A DNA stretch of 64,000 nucleotides from Apilactobacillus quenuiae (GCF_002994005.1 NZ_POSN01000002.1:127855-191854); one strand, 5' to 3'. Shown: positions 1 through 8,230, counted from the stretch's first letter. Program-made: numbers and translations. The notes: generated from the letters alone by a model not told the origin.

Positions 1-24
1 CTTAGAGACCATGAAAGGAGTATT

Positions 25-1650
25 ATGAAAAAAAATAATAATTCAGGAAAGATAGGTTTATTTCAGATTGTAATGTTGGGACTTAGTTCCATTATTGGTT
101 CAGGTTGGTTATTTGGATCTTGGGAGGCTTCCAAGGTTGCAGGACCAGCTGCTATTCTATCTTGGATCATTGGTGCTATTGTTATTGGTGCTATTGCATT
201 CAACTATATTGAACTTGGTTCTATGTTCCCAGAAAGTGGTGGAATGAGTAAATATGCTCAATACACCCACGGTTCTTTACTAGGATTTATAGCTGCTTGG
301 GCTAACTGGGTATCATTGGTTACTTTGATTCCAATCGAAGCAGTTGCAGCGGTACAATACATGGGTTCTTGGCCTTGGAAATGGGCACACTGGACACATG
401 GATTCTTGGTAAATGGTGAAATATCCAATACCGGTTTATTTGTCGTTTTTCTTTTCATATTAGTCTTTACATTATTAAACTATTGGTCTGTTAATTTATT
501 AGCTAGATTCACTAGTTTTATTTCAATTTTTAAACTAGGAATTCCATTATTAACAATAATCATGTTATTAATGTCTGGTTTCCACTCAGGAAACTTTAAT
601 TCTCAAGGATTTATGCCTTATGGTAGTGCTGCTATTTTCTCAGCTACAACTGCTTCTGGTATTATTTTCTCTTATAATGCATTCCAAGTTGTTATCAACA
701 TGGGGAAAGAAATTAAAAATCCTAAGAGAAATATTGCATTAGGAATTACAATTTCACTTGCAATTAGTATTGTAATTTATGTTCTATTACAATTTACATT
801 TATTGGTACAATTGTACCTCAAGATTTAGCAAACGGTTGGCATGGAGTTGATTTCCAATCACCATTTGCTGATTTAGCTATCTTGCTAGGTATTCATTGG
901 TTAGCCGTATTATTGTATTTTGATGCTTTTATATCACCATTTGGTACCGGAGTTTCATTCGTTGCTCAAACTGGTCGTACATTAGCAGCTATGGTTCAAA
1001 ATGAACACATGCCTAAGTTTATTGGTAAAATTAATAAACGTTGGGGTGTACCAAGAATGGCTATGGTAGTTAATCTTGTAATTAGTGTATTATTAGTAGC
1101 AATATTCAGAAGTTGGGGTACACTTGCTAGTGTTATTTCTACTTCTACTTTAATCGCTTACTTAACTGGTCCAGTCACGGTTACTGCACTAAGACAAATG
1201 GCACCAAACTTCAAGCGTCCTATTCGTTTGAAGTTACTAAAAGTTATGGCTCCATTAGCCTTCGTCCTTGCTAGTTTAGCAACTTACTGGGCAATGTGGC
1301 CAACAACTGTTAAAGTAATTCTTGTTATCTTGCTAGGTTTACCATTCTACTTCTACTTTGAATGGAAGACTGGTTGGAAGAAAACTAGAAACCAATTTAC
1401 TGGAAGTTTCTGGATGATTGGTTATTTAATCTTTATTTCAATCATTTCTTACATGGGATCAACACCATTTGGTGGTCAAAACTGGATTCCATATCCATTA
1501 GACTTTGTTGTTATCATTATTTCATCACTTGTATTCTACAAATGGGGAATTTCAAGTGCTATGGTAACTAAAGATCTTCACAATGCTAAAGAAGTAAATG
1601 ATGAAATCAACTTAGAAGATTTCGAAGATGAAGACAACAAAGATAAATAA
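25..1650 (+). CDS. APC-superfamily amino acid permease
   Basis: A 541-residue polytopic membrane protein that should exchange or import amino acids with protons across the cytoplasmic membrane. Near residues 18-30 it has the APC entry motif (GLSSIIGSGWLFG), followed by about 12-14 hydrophobic segments and an acidic cytoplasmic C-tail (EDFEDEDNKDK). It most resembles the aspartate/glutamate:proton symporter branch; the substrate is inferred. The start follows AAAGGAG at 14-20 with good spacing. A terminator follows directly, so it is probably monocistronic or the last gene of a unit beginning outside the window. It sits just upstream of an amino-acid ABC importer but is separated from it by a terminator and a new promoter. 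Confidence 0.85.
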   Translation: MKKNNNSGKIGLFQIVMLGLSSIIGSGWLFGSWEASKVAGPAAILSWIIGAIVIGAIAFNYIELGSMFPESGGMSKYAQYTHGSLLGFIAAWANWVSLVTLIPIEAVAAVQYMGSWPWKWAHWTHGFLVNGEISNTGLFVVFLFILVFTLLNYWSVNLLARFTSFISIFKLGIPLLTIIMLLMSGFHSGNFNSQGFMPYGSAAIFSATTASGIIFSYNAFQVVINMGKEIKNPKRNIALGITISLAISIVIYVLLQFTFIGTIVPQDLANGWHGVDFQSPFADLAILLGIHWLAVLLYFDAFISPFGTGVSFVAQTGRTLAAMVQNEHMPKFIGKINKRWGVPRMAMVVNLVISVLLVAIFRSWGTLASVISTSTLIAYLTGPVTVTALRQMAPNFKRPIRLKLLKVMAPLAFVLASLATYWAMWPTTVKVILVILLGLPFYFYFEWKTGWKKTRNQFTGSFWMIGYLIFISIISYMGSTPFGGQNWIPYPLDFVVIIISSLVFYKWGISSAMVTKDLHNAKEVNDEINLEDFEDEDNKDK

Positions 1651-1673
1651 GACAAATAAAATGAATCTGCATA

Positions 1674-1703
1674 AGAGTAAGCTATAATGTTTACTCTTTT
1701 TTA
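1674..1703 (+). terminator. Intrinsic terminator of the APC permease gene
   Basis: AGAGTAA at 1674-1680 pairs with TTACTCT at 1691-1697 and is followed by a run of T. It ends the permease transcript before the promoter of the next unit. Confidence 0.8.
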
Positions 1704-1709
1704 TTATGC

Positions 1710-1738
1710 TTGACTTTTATAAGATGTAATTTTAAAAT
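1710..1738 (+). promoter_or_regulatory. Sigma-A promoter of the Trp leader-ABC operon
   Basis: TTGACT at 1710-1715 and TAAAAT at 1733-1738 are separated by 17 bp. Transcription would begin near 1745, 25 nt before the leader peptide start. Confidence 0.7.
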
Positions 1739-1769
1739 TAATATTAATAAATGAAAGGAGAAAGAGTCC

Positions 1770-1829
1770 ATGAGAAATATTTTAAAACATTTATTATTAG
1801 TTTCTACTTGGCAAAGCTGGTGTTATTAA
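1770..1829 (+). CDS. Tryptophan-rich leader peptide (19 aa)
   Basis: A short ORF, ATG at 1770, with AAAGGAG at 1754-1760 (9-nt spacing). It reads MRNILKHLLLVSTWQSWCY and stops at 1827-1829. Two Trp codons (1809-1811 and 1818-1820) lie within four codons, close to the stop, in a 19-residue peptide; this is unusual for a rare residue and typical of attenuator leaders. The stop codon lies inside the left arm of a 12-bp hairpin (1825-1836 with 1849-1860). The reading is that ribosome position over the Trp and stop codons controls folding of the following RNA and read-through of the terminator at 1971-2008. Peptide and hairpins are seen directly; the control function is inferred. Confidence 0.8.
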   Translation: MRNILKHLLLVSTWQSWCY

Positions 1830-2008
1830 ATCGCATTAATATATACAGATGCGATTTAATTAGATGTCTATATAATTAAGCGCATCTGTACCGGCTTCTT
1901 TCTCGCGAATAATAAAAGCCTGTGCGGAATAAATTCAAAACACCACAGGTATTGATATAACTTTTAATTAAGCGGATAACCTGTAATGTTTGGGTTATCC
2001 GCTTTTTT
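1825..2008 (+). promoter_or_regulatory. Transcription attenuator of the Trp-family ABC operon
   Basis: A chain of mutually exclusive pairings can be read. A (1825-1836) pairs with B (1849-1860) over 12 bp. B (1844-1853 and 1856-1862) can instead pair with C (1881-1890 and 1873-1879). C (1893-1897, 1881-1884) can pair with D (1916-1920, 1923-1926). D (1919-1924) can pair with E (1944-1949). E (1945-1950) can pair with F (1979-1984). F (1971-1981) pairs with G (1993-2003) over 11 bp, followed by T6, which is the terminator. No T-box sequence is present. The alternation lets ribosome position on the leader peptide decide whether F is sequestered by E (read-through) or forms the terminator. C:D is the weakest pairing. 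Confidence 0.7.
1971..2008 (+). terminator. Attenuator terminator before the Trp ABC genes
   Basis: AGCGGATAACC (1971-1981) pairs perfectly with GGTTATCCGCT (1993-2003), with an 11-nt loop, and six T follow. It lies between the leader peptide and the first structural gene, so it must be regulated rather than an ordinary gene end. Confidence 0.85.
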
Positions 2009-2052
2009 ATTGGAATAATTTATTAATAACATCGAAAAAGGAGTTAGAACAA

Positions 2053-3048
2053 ATGAAACGCTTATATTCAGTAATTATATTATTATGTCTAATATTGGCA
2101 TTTGGTTACTACAAAGAACAACAACCAGCTAAAATCAGTCGTGATCATACTCCAGAAGTTGGAATTTTACAATTGACTGAACACCCTGCATTAGATGCAA
2201 TTCATCACGGAATTATTCAAGGATTAAAAGAATCTGGCTTTCAGCCTGGGAAAAATATCAAAATTGATTTTCAAAATGCTGAAAATGATCAAAGTAATCT
2301 AAAAACTATGAGTACTAAATTTGCCAATGAAAATGTAGATTTATCAATTGGAATTGCTACTCCTTCAGCACAAGTATTAGCAAACACTGTTAAAAATAGC
2401 CCCCTAGTTTTAGGTGCTATCACTGATCCTAAATCTGCTGGACTAGTTGATTCTAATCAAAAACCTGATAGAAACACTACTGGGGTTTCTGATTTACCTC
2501 CTATGAAGCAGCAACTAGATTTAATCAAGCAAATCATGCCTCATATGAAAACTCTTGGGGTTATTTATACTTCTAGTGATGATTCAGCAACTAGTCAGTA
2601 TCAAAGATTTACCCAAATGTGTAAACAAGCAGGTATTAAAGTTAAGGGATATTCTATTGCAAACACTAATGATTTAAATCAGGTAGCTACACAAATGGTT
2701 CAAAACGTTGATGCTGTATATGTTCCAAACGATAATACTGTCGCTTCAGCCATTCAAACTTTAGTCGCAGTAGCAAATAAACGTAATGTTCCAATCTTCC
2801 CTACTGCATCCAATGTTGTAAAAAACGGTGGTTTAGCAACATATGGATTAAATCAATTTAAACTAGGTGTTGAAACTGGAAAAGTAACAGCACAAATTTT
2901 AAAAGGAAAAAATGCCTCTGATATGCCAATTAAAACTTTAAATCATGGTGATTTAGCTATTAATTTAAATCAAGCTAAAAAATTAGGTATTCACATTCCA
3001 AAATCATTAATTCAAAAAGCTGAAAAACAAGGAGTGATCTACAAATGA
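2053..3048 (+). CDS. trpX: ABC transporter substrate-binding protein, TrpX-like
   Basis: A 331-residue extracytoplasmic solute-binding protein of the ABC_sub_bind (DUF534) family that lactic acid bacteria use in the tryptophan importer TrpXYP. The N-terminus has a hydrophobic segment (residues 5-18) but no acceptable lipobox, so it is probably held by an uncleaved helix. A family-typical core follows (VGILQLTEHPALD, IGIATPSAQ, GAITDPKSAG). The longest ORF begins at 1990 inside the terminator; I use ATG 2053 because AAAGGAG lies at 2037-2043. Its stop overlaps the next gene's ATG. Tryptophan specificity rests on family resemblance plus the Trp codons in the leader. Confidence 0.8.
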   Translation: MKRLYSVIILLCLILAFGYYKEQQPAKISRDHTPEVGILQLTEHPALDAIHHGIIQGLKESGFQPGKNIKIDFQNAENDQSNLKTMSTKFANENVDLSIGIATPSAQVLANTVKNSPLVLGAITDPKSAGLVDSNQKPDRNTTGVSDLPPMKQQLDLIKQIMPHMKTLGVIYTSSDDSATSQYQRFTQMCKQAGIKVKGYSIANTNDLNQVATQMVQNVDAVYVPNDNTVASAIQTLVAVANKRNVPIFPTASNVVKNGGLATYGLNQFKLGVETGKVTAQILKGKNASDMPIKTLNHGDLAINLNQAKKLGIHIPKSLIQKAEKQGVIYK

Positions 3049-3941
3049 GTTTAATAATTTCTGCAATCGGACAAGGGTTATTATGGGCAGTTATTGGAGT
3101 TGGCCTTTACCTAACCTTTAGAATCTTAGATTTTCCTGATATGACCGTTGAAGGGACTTTTCCAATGGGGGCAGCTACTGCTGTCACTGCTATCGCACAT
3201 GGCATTTCACCTATTATTGCAACTATTCTGGCTTTCTTAGTTGGTTGTGTTGCTGGATTAGTAACTGGACTCCTATATACAAAGGCTAAAATTCCAGTAT
3301 TATTAGCTGGAATTTTGGTAATGACTGCTTCTTATTCGATTGATTTAAGAATCATGGGTAAACCCAATCAATCATTACTTGGTATGCCTACCCTATTAAG
3401 TAGTAAGTTTTTCCAATCATTGCCACCCTACTTTGATAGTGTTGCTTTAGGATTTATTGTAATTGTAATTGTCACAACTATTTTAGTTTACTTCTTGCAA
3501 ACAGATTTGGGTCAAGCTTTTATTGCTACTGGTGATAATGAAAATATGGCTGAATCATTAGGTATCAACACTGATAACATGAAAATAATGGGGGTAAGTG
3601 TTTCAAATGGCTTAATTGCACTAGGTGGTGCTTTAGTAGCTCAAAATAATGGATATTCAGATGTGAACATGGGAATTGGGATTATTGTGGTTGCCCTTGC
3701 CTCAATTATCATTGGTGAAGTTATTTTTGGTGAGTTAACCATGGTTCAAAGATTAATTGCTGTCACTATTGGTAGTATTATCTATCGTTTAGTCTTATTA
3801 CTGGTTCTACAATTAGGTTTCAATGCTACTGATTTAAACTTAATTTCATCCATACTATTAGCAATTTTCATGGGATTACCAGCATTAGAAAGTAAATTTC
3901 ATTTAAAACATGTCTTGAAACGGGGGTTAAAAAATGACTAA
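3045..3941 (+). CDS. trpY: ABC transporter permease, TrpY-like
   Basis: A 298-residue permease with about 8-9 hydrophobic segments, related to the branched-chain/simple-sugar permease fold. It shows the typical early motif (LTFRILDFPDMTVEGTF) and a cytoplasmic coupling loop near TGDNENMAESLGI. It would form the membrane channel of the Trp-family importer with the preceding binding protein and the following ATPase. The start overlaps the binding-protein stop as ATGA, indicating translational coupling. The assignment to the uncharacterised/tryptophan ABC permease family is firm; the substrate is inferred. Confidence 0.8.
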   Translation: MSLIISAIGQGLLWAVIGVGLYLTFRILDFPDMTVEGTFPMGAATAVTAIAHGISPIIATILAFLVGCVAGLVTGLLYTKAKIPVLLAGILVMTASYSIDLRIMGKPNQSLLGMPTLLSSKFFQSLPPYFDSVALGFIVIVIVTTILVYFLQTDLGQAFIATGDNENMAESLGINTDNMKIMGVSVSNGLIALGGALVAQNNGYSDVNMGIGIIVVALASIIIGEVIFGELTMVQRLIAVTIGSIIYRLVLLLVLQLGFNATDLNLISSILLAIFMGLPALESKFHLKHVLKRGLKND

Positions 3942-4704
3942 ACCAATCTTTCAATTAAAAAACATCGTGAAAACAGTAAATGAAGGCACTCCTGAACAAT
4001 TAAACATATTAGATAATATCAATTTAGACATTTATTCAGGAGATTTTATTACCATTCTAGGATCAAATGGAGCCGGTAAATCTACGCTTTTTAATACCAT
4101 TGGTGGTAATTTAAAACCTAACTCTGGTCAAGTCATTTATAATGGTAAGGATATCACCAGAATGTCAGTGGTAAGAAGAACCGAATTCTTAAGTCGAGTT
4201 TTTCAAGATCCTAAATTAGGTACTGCTCCTCGAATGACCGTCGCTGAAAATTTATTATTAGCTGAAAAACGTGGTAAAAAGCATTCATTAATTCCTCGCA
4301 ATCTTAAAAGTCAAATGAATAAATTCAAAAAAATAACCGCTAAAATGAATAATAATTTAGATGAAAGATTGGAAACTGCTACTGGTAACTTATCCGGTGG
4401 TCAAAGACAAACTTTAAGCTTCTTAATGGCCACTATTAATAGACCTGGTATATTATTATTAGATGAGCACACTGCTGCATTGGATCCTAAAACTTCAGAG
4501 CAATTAATGAACATTACTGAAAATACTATTAATAAAGAAAAATTAACTTGCTTAATGATTACTCATCACTTAGATGATGCTATTAAATATGGGAACCGAT
4601 TAATAGTCCTTCATCAAGGTAAAATCTCATATGATATTTCAGGAGAAGAAAAAAAACATTTAACCAAAGAAAAACTACTAACTTTCTTTAATGACATTCA
4701 ATAA
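3934..4704 (+). CDS. ABC transporter ATP-binding protein, TrpP-like
   Basis: A 256-residue nucleotide-binding subunit. Walker A is GSNGAGKST (about residue 44), the signature is LSGGQRQ, Walker B is LLLLDEHTAALD, and the H-loop is MITHH. It overlaps the permease gene by 8 nt, completing the binding protein-permease-ATPase operon under the Trp-codon leader. A terminator follows. It should power uptake by ATP hydrolysis at the inner face of the membrane. Confidence 0.85.
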   Translation: MTKPIFQLKNIVKTVNEGTPEQLNILDNINLDIYSGDFITILGSNGAGKSTLFNTIGGNLKPNSGQVIYNGKDITRMSVVRRTEFLSRVFQDPKLGTAPRMTVAENLLLAEKRGKKHSLIPRNLKSQMNKFKKITAKMNNNLDERLETATGNLSGGQRQTLSFLMATINRPGILLLDEHTAALDPKTSEQLMNITENTINKEKLTCLMITHHLDDAIKYGNRLIVLHQGKISYDISGEEKKHLTKEKLLTFFNDIQ

Positions 4705-4705
4705 G

Positions 4706-4746
4706 AAATAGCTATACTGACTTATTAGTCAATTTAGCTATTTTTT
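4706..4746 (+). terminator. Terminator of the Trp ABC operon
   Basis: The outer stem AAATAGCTA (4706-4714) pairs with TAGCTATTT (4735-4743), with a small inner TGAC/GTCA stem and a T-run. Confidence 0.8.
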
Positions 4747-4810
4747 AGTTTTAAAGATATCTCATATAAGATGTTTAAGTTCCAATAATTATACGAAAAT
4801 ATAGAAACTT

Positions 4811-4819
4811 TGTTATAAT
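4811..4819 (+). promoter_or_regulatory. Extended -10 promoter
   Basis: TGTTATAAT (4811-4819) is an extended -10 element. No good -35 is seen at the expected distance. It would start a transcript about 40 nt upstream of the Asn-rich protein gene. Confidence 0.5.
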
Positions 4820-4868
4820 ATAGATTGTTGTAATCTATTTTACTTGAAATGGAGTGGAATATTCATAT

Positions 4869-5390
4869 ATGAATAATGACGAAAATAATCGCATTAAGAA
4901 ATATGACTTTAACGAAGAAGAATATGGGAATAAAAAGTCACCTTCTTCAAATGTCAGTATTTGGCCAATTATTATTTTTATCGTTGTAATCGCTGCCTTA
5001 ATTATTGGTGGAGTAAAAGCAGTAACCCATTTTACTTCTAACAATAATAGTCCGAAAACAGAACTAACATCTAATAAAGAAAATAATCAAAATAGTACAA
5101 CTCAAGAAAATAATACTAAGAATTATTATAAAGAATACAATAGTAAAAACAGTTCTGAACCAAAAATTAATAACTCTAATGACAGTAATGAAAATAATAC
5201 TAATAGTAAAAATAATCAAAATACTAATAATGAAAATGATATATTTTCACAACCGCATACTTTTAGTTCAGTAGCAGATGCACAAAATTATGCTAAAGCT
5301 ACTCAAAGTAAGTGGTTAAATGACGGATATAACACTTACACTGTTAGTTCTGATAGCCAAGGTTATTATACTTTAAAGTTTGTTAAATAA
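4869..5390 (+). CDS. Asn-rich single-pass membrane protein with a small conserved-looking C-terminal domain
   Basis: A 173-residue protein of unknown function. A charged cytoplasmic N-terminus (about 30 residues) precedes one transmembrane helix (about 31-53, WPIIIFIVVIAALIIGGV), so the rest should be outside. Residues 55-125 are a low-complexity linker dominated by Asn, Ser, Lys and Glu. The last 50 residues look folded (SSVADAQNYAKATQSKW, YTVSSDSQGYYTLKFVK). The alternative GTG at 4854 is rejected because it lies within GGAG, the only Shine-Dalgarno-like sequence; ATG 4869 is used. It has its own promoter and a shared terminator. The layout suggests a surface-displayed or wall-spanning protein; no function is claimed. 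Confidence 0.65.
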   Translation: MNNDENNRIKKYDFNEEEYGNKKSPSSNVSIWPIIIFIVVIAALIIGGVKAVTHFTSNNNSPKTELTSNKENNQNSTTQENNTKNYYKEYNSKNSSEPKINNSNDSNENNTNSKNNQNTNNENDIFSQPHTFSSVADAQNYAKATQSKWLNDGYNTYTVSSDSQGYYTLKFVK

Positions 5391-5398
5391 TTTATTAA

Positions 5399-5440
5399 AA
5401 AGAACCATAACTACTAAATTTAGTAGTTATGGTTCTTTTA
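5399..5440. terminator. Bidirectional terminator between convergent genes
   Basis: A perfect 36-bp palindrome (5401-5418 against 5419-5436) flanked by A and T runs. It can terminate both the plus-strand Asn-rich gene and the minus-strand exporter gene. Confidence 0.9.
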
Positions 5441-5444
5441 TTTA

Positions 5445-6827
5445 TTATTTTTCTTTTTTAACGACTTTGTTTAAAATAAATGCTGCTAATAACAGCAGAA
5501 TAATCAATAAAATAAATCCATGTTCAGATCCAACTGCAGTTCCTAATTCCTTACTGTAACTAGGATTCATTTGACTGATAGCAACAATTGCAGAAATAAT
5601 TGAAGTACTAATTGCACCAGAAATTTGTTGAATCGTGTTAAATATCGCATTTCCATGAGAAGCATCATTTGCACTTAATGTACTTAATCCACTAGTCATA
5701 ATATTTCCAAATGAAAGTCCTAAACAGAACATGTAAATAAGATAGAATATTAGAATCATAGCATCTGATAAATGAGTACCAAAAATAGCAAACAACATTA
5801 GCCCAATTAAACCTGCAAGCATTCCAAATAAGATAGGTTTATAGGCACCAACTTTATCCATGATTTTACCAGCTAATGGTGCAAAAACAGCTCCCAATGC
5901 AGCTCCAGGTAAAACAACTAATCCAGCAATAAATGCAGATTGTTTATTCACTATCTGAACATAATTAGGAAGGATGAATGACATTCCTAATGTAATAAAT
6001 TGTAGAATAAAGAATGCTAAAACATGACCAGAAAATTTTGAATTTCTTAATATTGATAGTTTAACAATTGGATTATCAATCCTAACTGATCGTCTATATA
6101 AAGCAAATAAGGCAATTAGACCAATAATGATTGGAAATAAAACTTTAATACTAAGAATGCTACCACTGCCCATACTACTAAATCCATAAACTAATCCAGC
6201 AAAAGTAATAACAATCAAGATTAAACTAAGAAAATCTAATTTTGTACGTTCAACAACACTTTTTTGTTCAATAGCAAAAATTCCTATTATCAAAGAAATA
6301 ACTAAAATAGGTAATAAAATTAGAAAAATATATCTCCAACCAATTGAAGAAACAACAATTCCACCAAAAGTAGGCCCCACTGCTGGTGCAATGGCTGTTA
6401 TTAAATTACCTACCCCCATCATAAGACCAATTTTCTTGTTAGGAACTTGTTCCAATATAATGTTAAACATTAGTGGTAAAGCAATTCCTGTACCTAATCC
6501 TTGAACTAATCGTCCAATAATTAATAAAGAAAAACTGGGTGCAATTAAATCAATTAATACACCTAAAATAAATAATAGATTAGCAGTAATAAATAATGGC
6601 TTAGTTTTAAAATTTCGTTTTAAAATTGCAGATAATGGTACTACTACAGAAACAACTAGTAAATAAATGGTAGTCATCCATTGCACAGTACTTGTATTAA
6701 TATCAAAGTCTTTCATTAAAGTTGGAAATGTTATATTCATAGAAGTTTCAATAATAACTCCACTAAAAGACATAATACCAGCTGCAATGACTGACATTAG
6801 TACTTTTAAAGAAATTTTGTCATTCAT
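5445..6827 (-). CDS. DHA2-family MFS multidrug exporter
   Basis: A 460-residue major facilitator with about 14 hydrophobic segments. The N-terminal segment FPTLMKDFDINTSTVQWMTTIYLL and motif C-like GPTFGG place it in the DHA2 (EmrB/QacA) drug:proton antiporters. It lies in an operon with an upstream MarR regulator; the start overlaps the regulator's end by 8 nt, so translation is coupled. The pairing implies de-repression of efflux by a small lipophilic or phenolic compound, as is usual for MarR-exporter pairs; the actual ligand is unknown. Confidence 0.85.
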   Translation of the reverse strand: MNDKISLKVLMSVIAAGIMSFSGVIIETSMNITFPTLMKDFDINTSTVQWMTTIYLLVVSVVVPLSAILKRNFKTKPLFITANLLFILGVLIDLIAPSFSLLIIGRLVQGLGTGIALPLMFNIILEQVPNKKIGLMMGVGNLITAIAPAVGPTFGGIVVSSIGWRYIFLILLPILVISLIIGIFAIEQKSVVERTKLDFLSLILIVITFAGLVYGFSSMGSGSILSIKVLFPIIIGLIALFALYRRSVRIDNPIVKLSILRNSKFSGHVLAFFILQFITLGMSFILPNYVQIVNKQSAFIAGLVVLPGAALGAVFAPLAGKIMDKVGAYKPILFGMLAGLIGLMLFAIFGTHLSDAMILIFYLIYMFCLGLSFGNIMTSGLSTLSANDASHGNAIFNTIQQISGAISTSIISAIVAISQMNPSYSKELGTAVGSEHGFILLIILLLLAAFILNKVVKKEK

Positions 6828-7254
6828 ATTTTTTATCCCCCAAAATAGAAATTAATTTTTTTAGTCCTTTAGTTAATTCATTCAAATCTTTATCAGAAAA
6901 ATTATCATTTATTAAACTTTGATTTTCGTTCATAAATTCAATTATCTTTGATTGTAGTTTTACTGACTTATCAGTAAGTATAACTTGCTTTTTTCTTGCG
7001 TCTGATAACGAAGAAATTCTTTTAATCAATTGCTTATCTTCCATCCTTTTTAATAGCACTGAAGCAGTAGAACGTTGAATATAAAACTCTTCTTCAATAT
7101 CTTTTTGAAATATTTCTTTTTCTTTATTAATTCTAAGAAAATCAATAATCGACATTTGAGTACTAGTTAATCCATATTTACTTGCTATATTATCAAAATG
7201 TTTGACAAATTGAATAGATGCTATTTTTACTAAACGACCTATGTTTTCTTTCAA
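6820..7254 (-). CDS. MarR-family transcriptional regulator
   Basis: A 144-residue winged-helix dimer. The DNA-binding core is in residues 45-100 (GLTSTQMSIIDFLR, FYIQRSTASVLLKRMEDKQLIKR, DARKKQVILTDK). It is the first gene of a two-gene operon with the DHA2 exporter, which it probably represses together with itself. A perfect GTTAGCTAAC palindrome lies at its own promoter. Confidence 0.85.
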   Translation of the reverse strand: MKENIGRLVKIASIQFVKHFDNIASKYGLTSTQMSIIDFLRINKEKEIFQKDIEEEFYIQRSTASVLLKRMEDKQLIKRISSLSDARKKQVILTDKSVKLQSKIIEFMNENQSLINDNFSDKDLNELTKGLKKLISILGDKKYE

Positions 7255-7274
7255 ATATATTTCACCTCAATTTC

Positions 7275-7317
7275 GTTAGCTAACTAACTATTATAAACGA
7301 TTTGTTTTTATTTTCAA
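7275..7317 (-). promoter_or_regulatory. MarR-exporter promoter with candidate operator
   Basis: On the minus strand, TTGAAA (7312-7317) and TATAAT (7290-7295) are 16 bp apart. The 10-bp palindrome GTTAGCTAAC (7275-7284), extended on one side by a further GTTAG repeat, covers the expected start site. A repressor bound here would block the operon. Confidence 0.6.
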
Positions 7318-7358
7318 GATAAATTAGTTAAGATTAAGTTAAATGGAGGTTTTTATTT

Positions 7359-7868
7359 ATGGATATTACAGTTCCAACAAAAAATGGTAATTTATTAGAT
7401 AAATACACAAAACATACAGATAATAAGTATAAAGAAAACGGTAGACCCTTTATCTCATTTCCAATCAATATTAATAATATTCCAGCTGACACGAAATCTT
7501 TAGCTTTTGCATTAACCGATTTAGATTCAATCCCAGTATGTGGATTTGAATGGATTCACTGGATAGGTGCTAATATTGACCCTAGAATAAAGCAAATTCC
7601 AGAAAATGCTGCCAAAGAAAATTCAGTTGAGTTTAATCATGGGTATAATAGTTTGGCTGGTAGTTTAATAGATATGAAGAGTGATGCAATGAGTTTAGGA
7701 TATGTTGGTCCCACTCCTCCTAATAAAAAACATAATTATACTTTTACCGTATATGCGTTAGATAAAAAATTGGAGTTAACAGATGGCTTTTGGTATAACG
7801 AAATGATCCATAAGATGGATGGTCATATTATTGAAAAAGAAATTTTAAATCTTCCAGTTAAAAATTAA
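7359..7868 (+). CDS. PEBP-family (YbhB/YbcL-like) protein
   Basis: A 169-residue phosphatidylethanolamine-binding-protein-like protein. Family motifs are DLDSIP...EWIHW (about residues 54-69) and GYVGPTPPNKKHNYTFTVYALD (about 116-137), which form the anion-binding pocket. There is no signal peptide, so it should be cytosolic. Bacterial members have no settled role. It starts after GGAGG with its own short upstream region, divergent from the MarR operon, and ends at a bidirectional terminator. Confidence 0.85.
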   Translation: MDITVPTKNGNLLDKYTKHTDNKYKENGRPFISFPININNIPADTKSLAFALTDLDSIPVCGFEWIHWIGANIDPRIKQIPENAAKENSVEFNHGYNSLAGSLIDMKSDAMSLGYVGPTPPNKKHNYTFTVYALDKKLELTDGFWYNEMIHKMDGHIIEKEILNLPVKN

Positions 7869-7872
7869 ATAA

Positions 7873-7902
7873 AAAACGGCTAGTTAATAACTAGTCGTTT
7901 TA
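7873..7902. terminator. Bidirectional terminator
   Basis: AAAACGGCTAGTTA (from 7873) pairs with TAACTAGTCGTTTT (to 7901) with one G-T pair. It lies between two convergent genes. Confidence 0.85.
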
Positions 7903-7903
7903 T

Positions 7904-8230
7904 TTACATTTTAGCAATTTTAATGGCTTCATCCTCTAATCTAAAACAAAGTTCCATAGCATCTCTTTTAAAATCTGATACAAAATCTTTTTCTTTTGAT
8001 TTAAAAGAAGTAATTTCATTGCCAGTAACGTCGATAACGCTGATTGTATCAGCATTTAAATTAGCAGTATCATAATGACCCTCTTCAGCTTCATCCAAAT
8101 AATCCTGAAACAAATCACTAACTGCTTTAGTTATAATCTCATCTTCATTTACATTTTTATGACCATCAATCGTTAAACGTGCCATCTTTAATTTTACTTC
8201 ATCCATACTTTCTGGAATTGATTCGCTCAT
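7904..8230 (-). CDS. Small acidic protein of unknown function
   Basis: A 108-residue soluble protein that I do not recognise. It is acidic, with mostly helical-looking ends and a central strand-like part (NADTISVIDVTGNEITSFKSKEKDFVSDF). No signal peptide or membrane segment. The start has a purine-rich AAGGATGG upstream on the minus strand. It is monocistronic, divergent from the flavoprotein gene, and ends at a shared terminator. Confidence 0.6.
   Translation of the reverse strand: MSESIPESMDEVKLKMARLTIDGHKNVNEDEIITKAVSDLFQDYLDEAEEGHYDTANLNADTISVIDVTGNEITSFKSKEKDFVSDFKRDAMELCFRLEDEAIKIAKM

Noticed and set aside
1770-2008. T-box riboswitch upstream of the Trp ABC operon
   Set aside because: No AGGGTGGNACCGCG-like T-box sequence and no stem I motifs are present; the Trp-codon leader peptide explains the region better.
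1990-2052. Longer start for the TrpX-like protein
   Set aside because: It would begin inside the terminator hairpin and has no ribosome binding site; ATG 2053 follows AAAGGAG.
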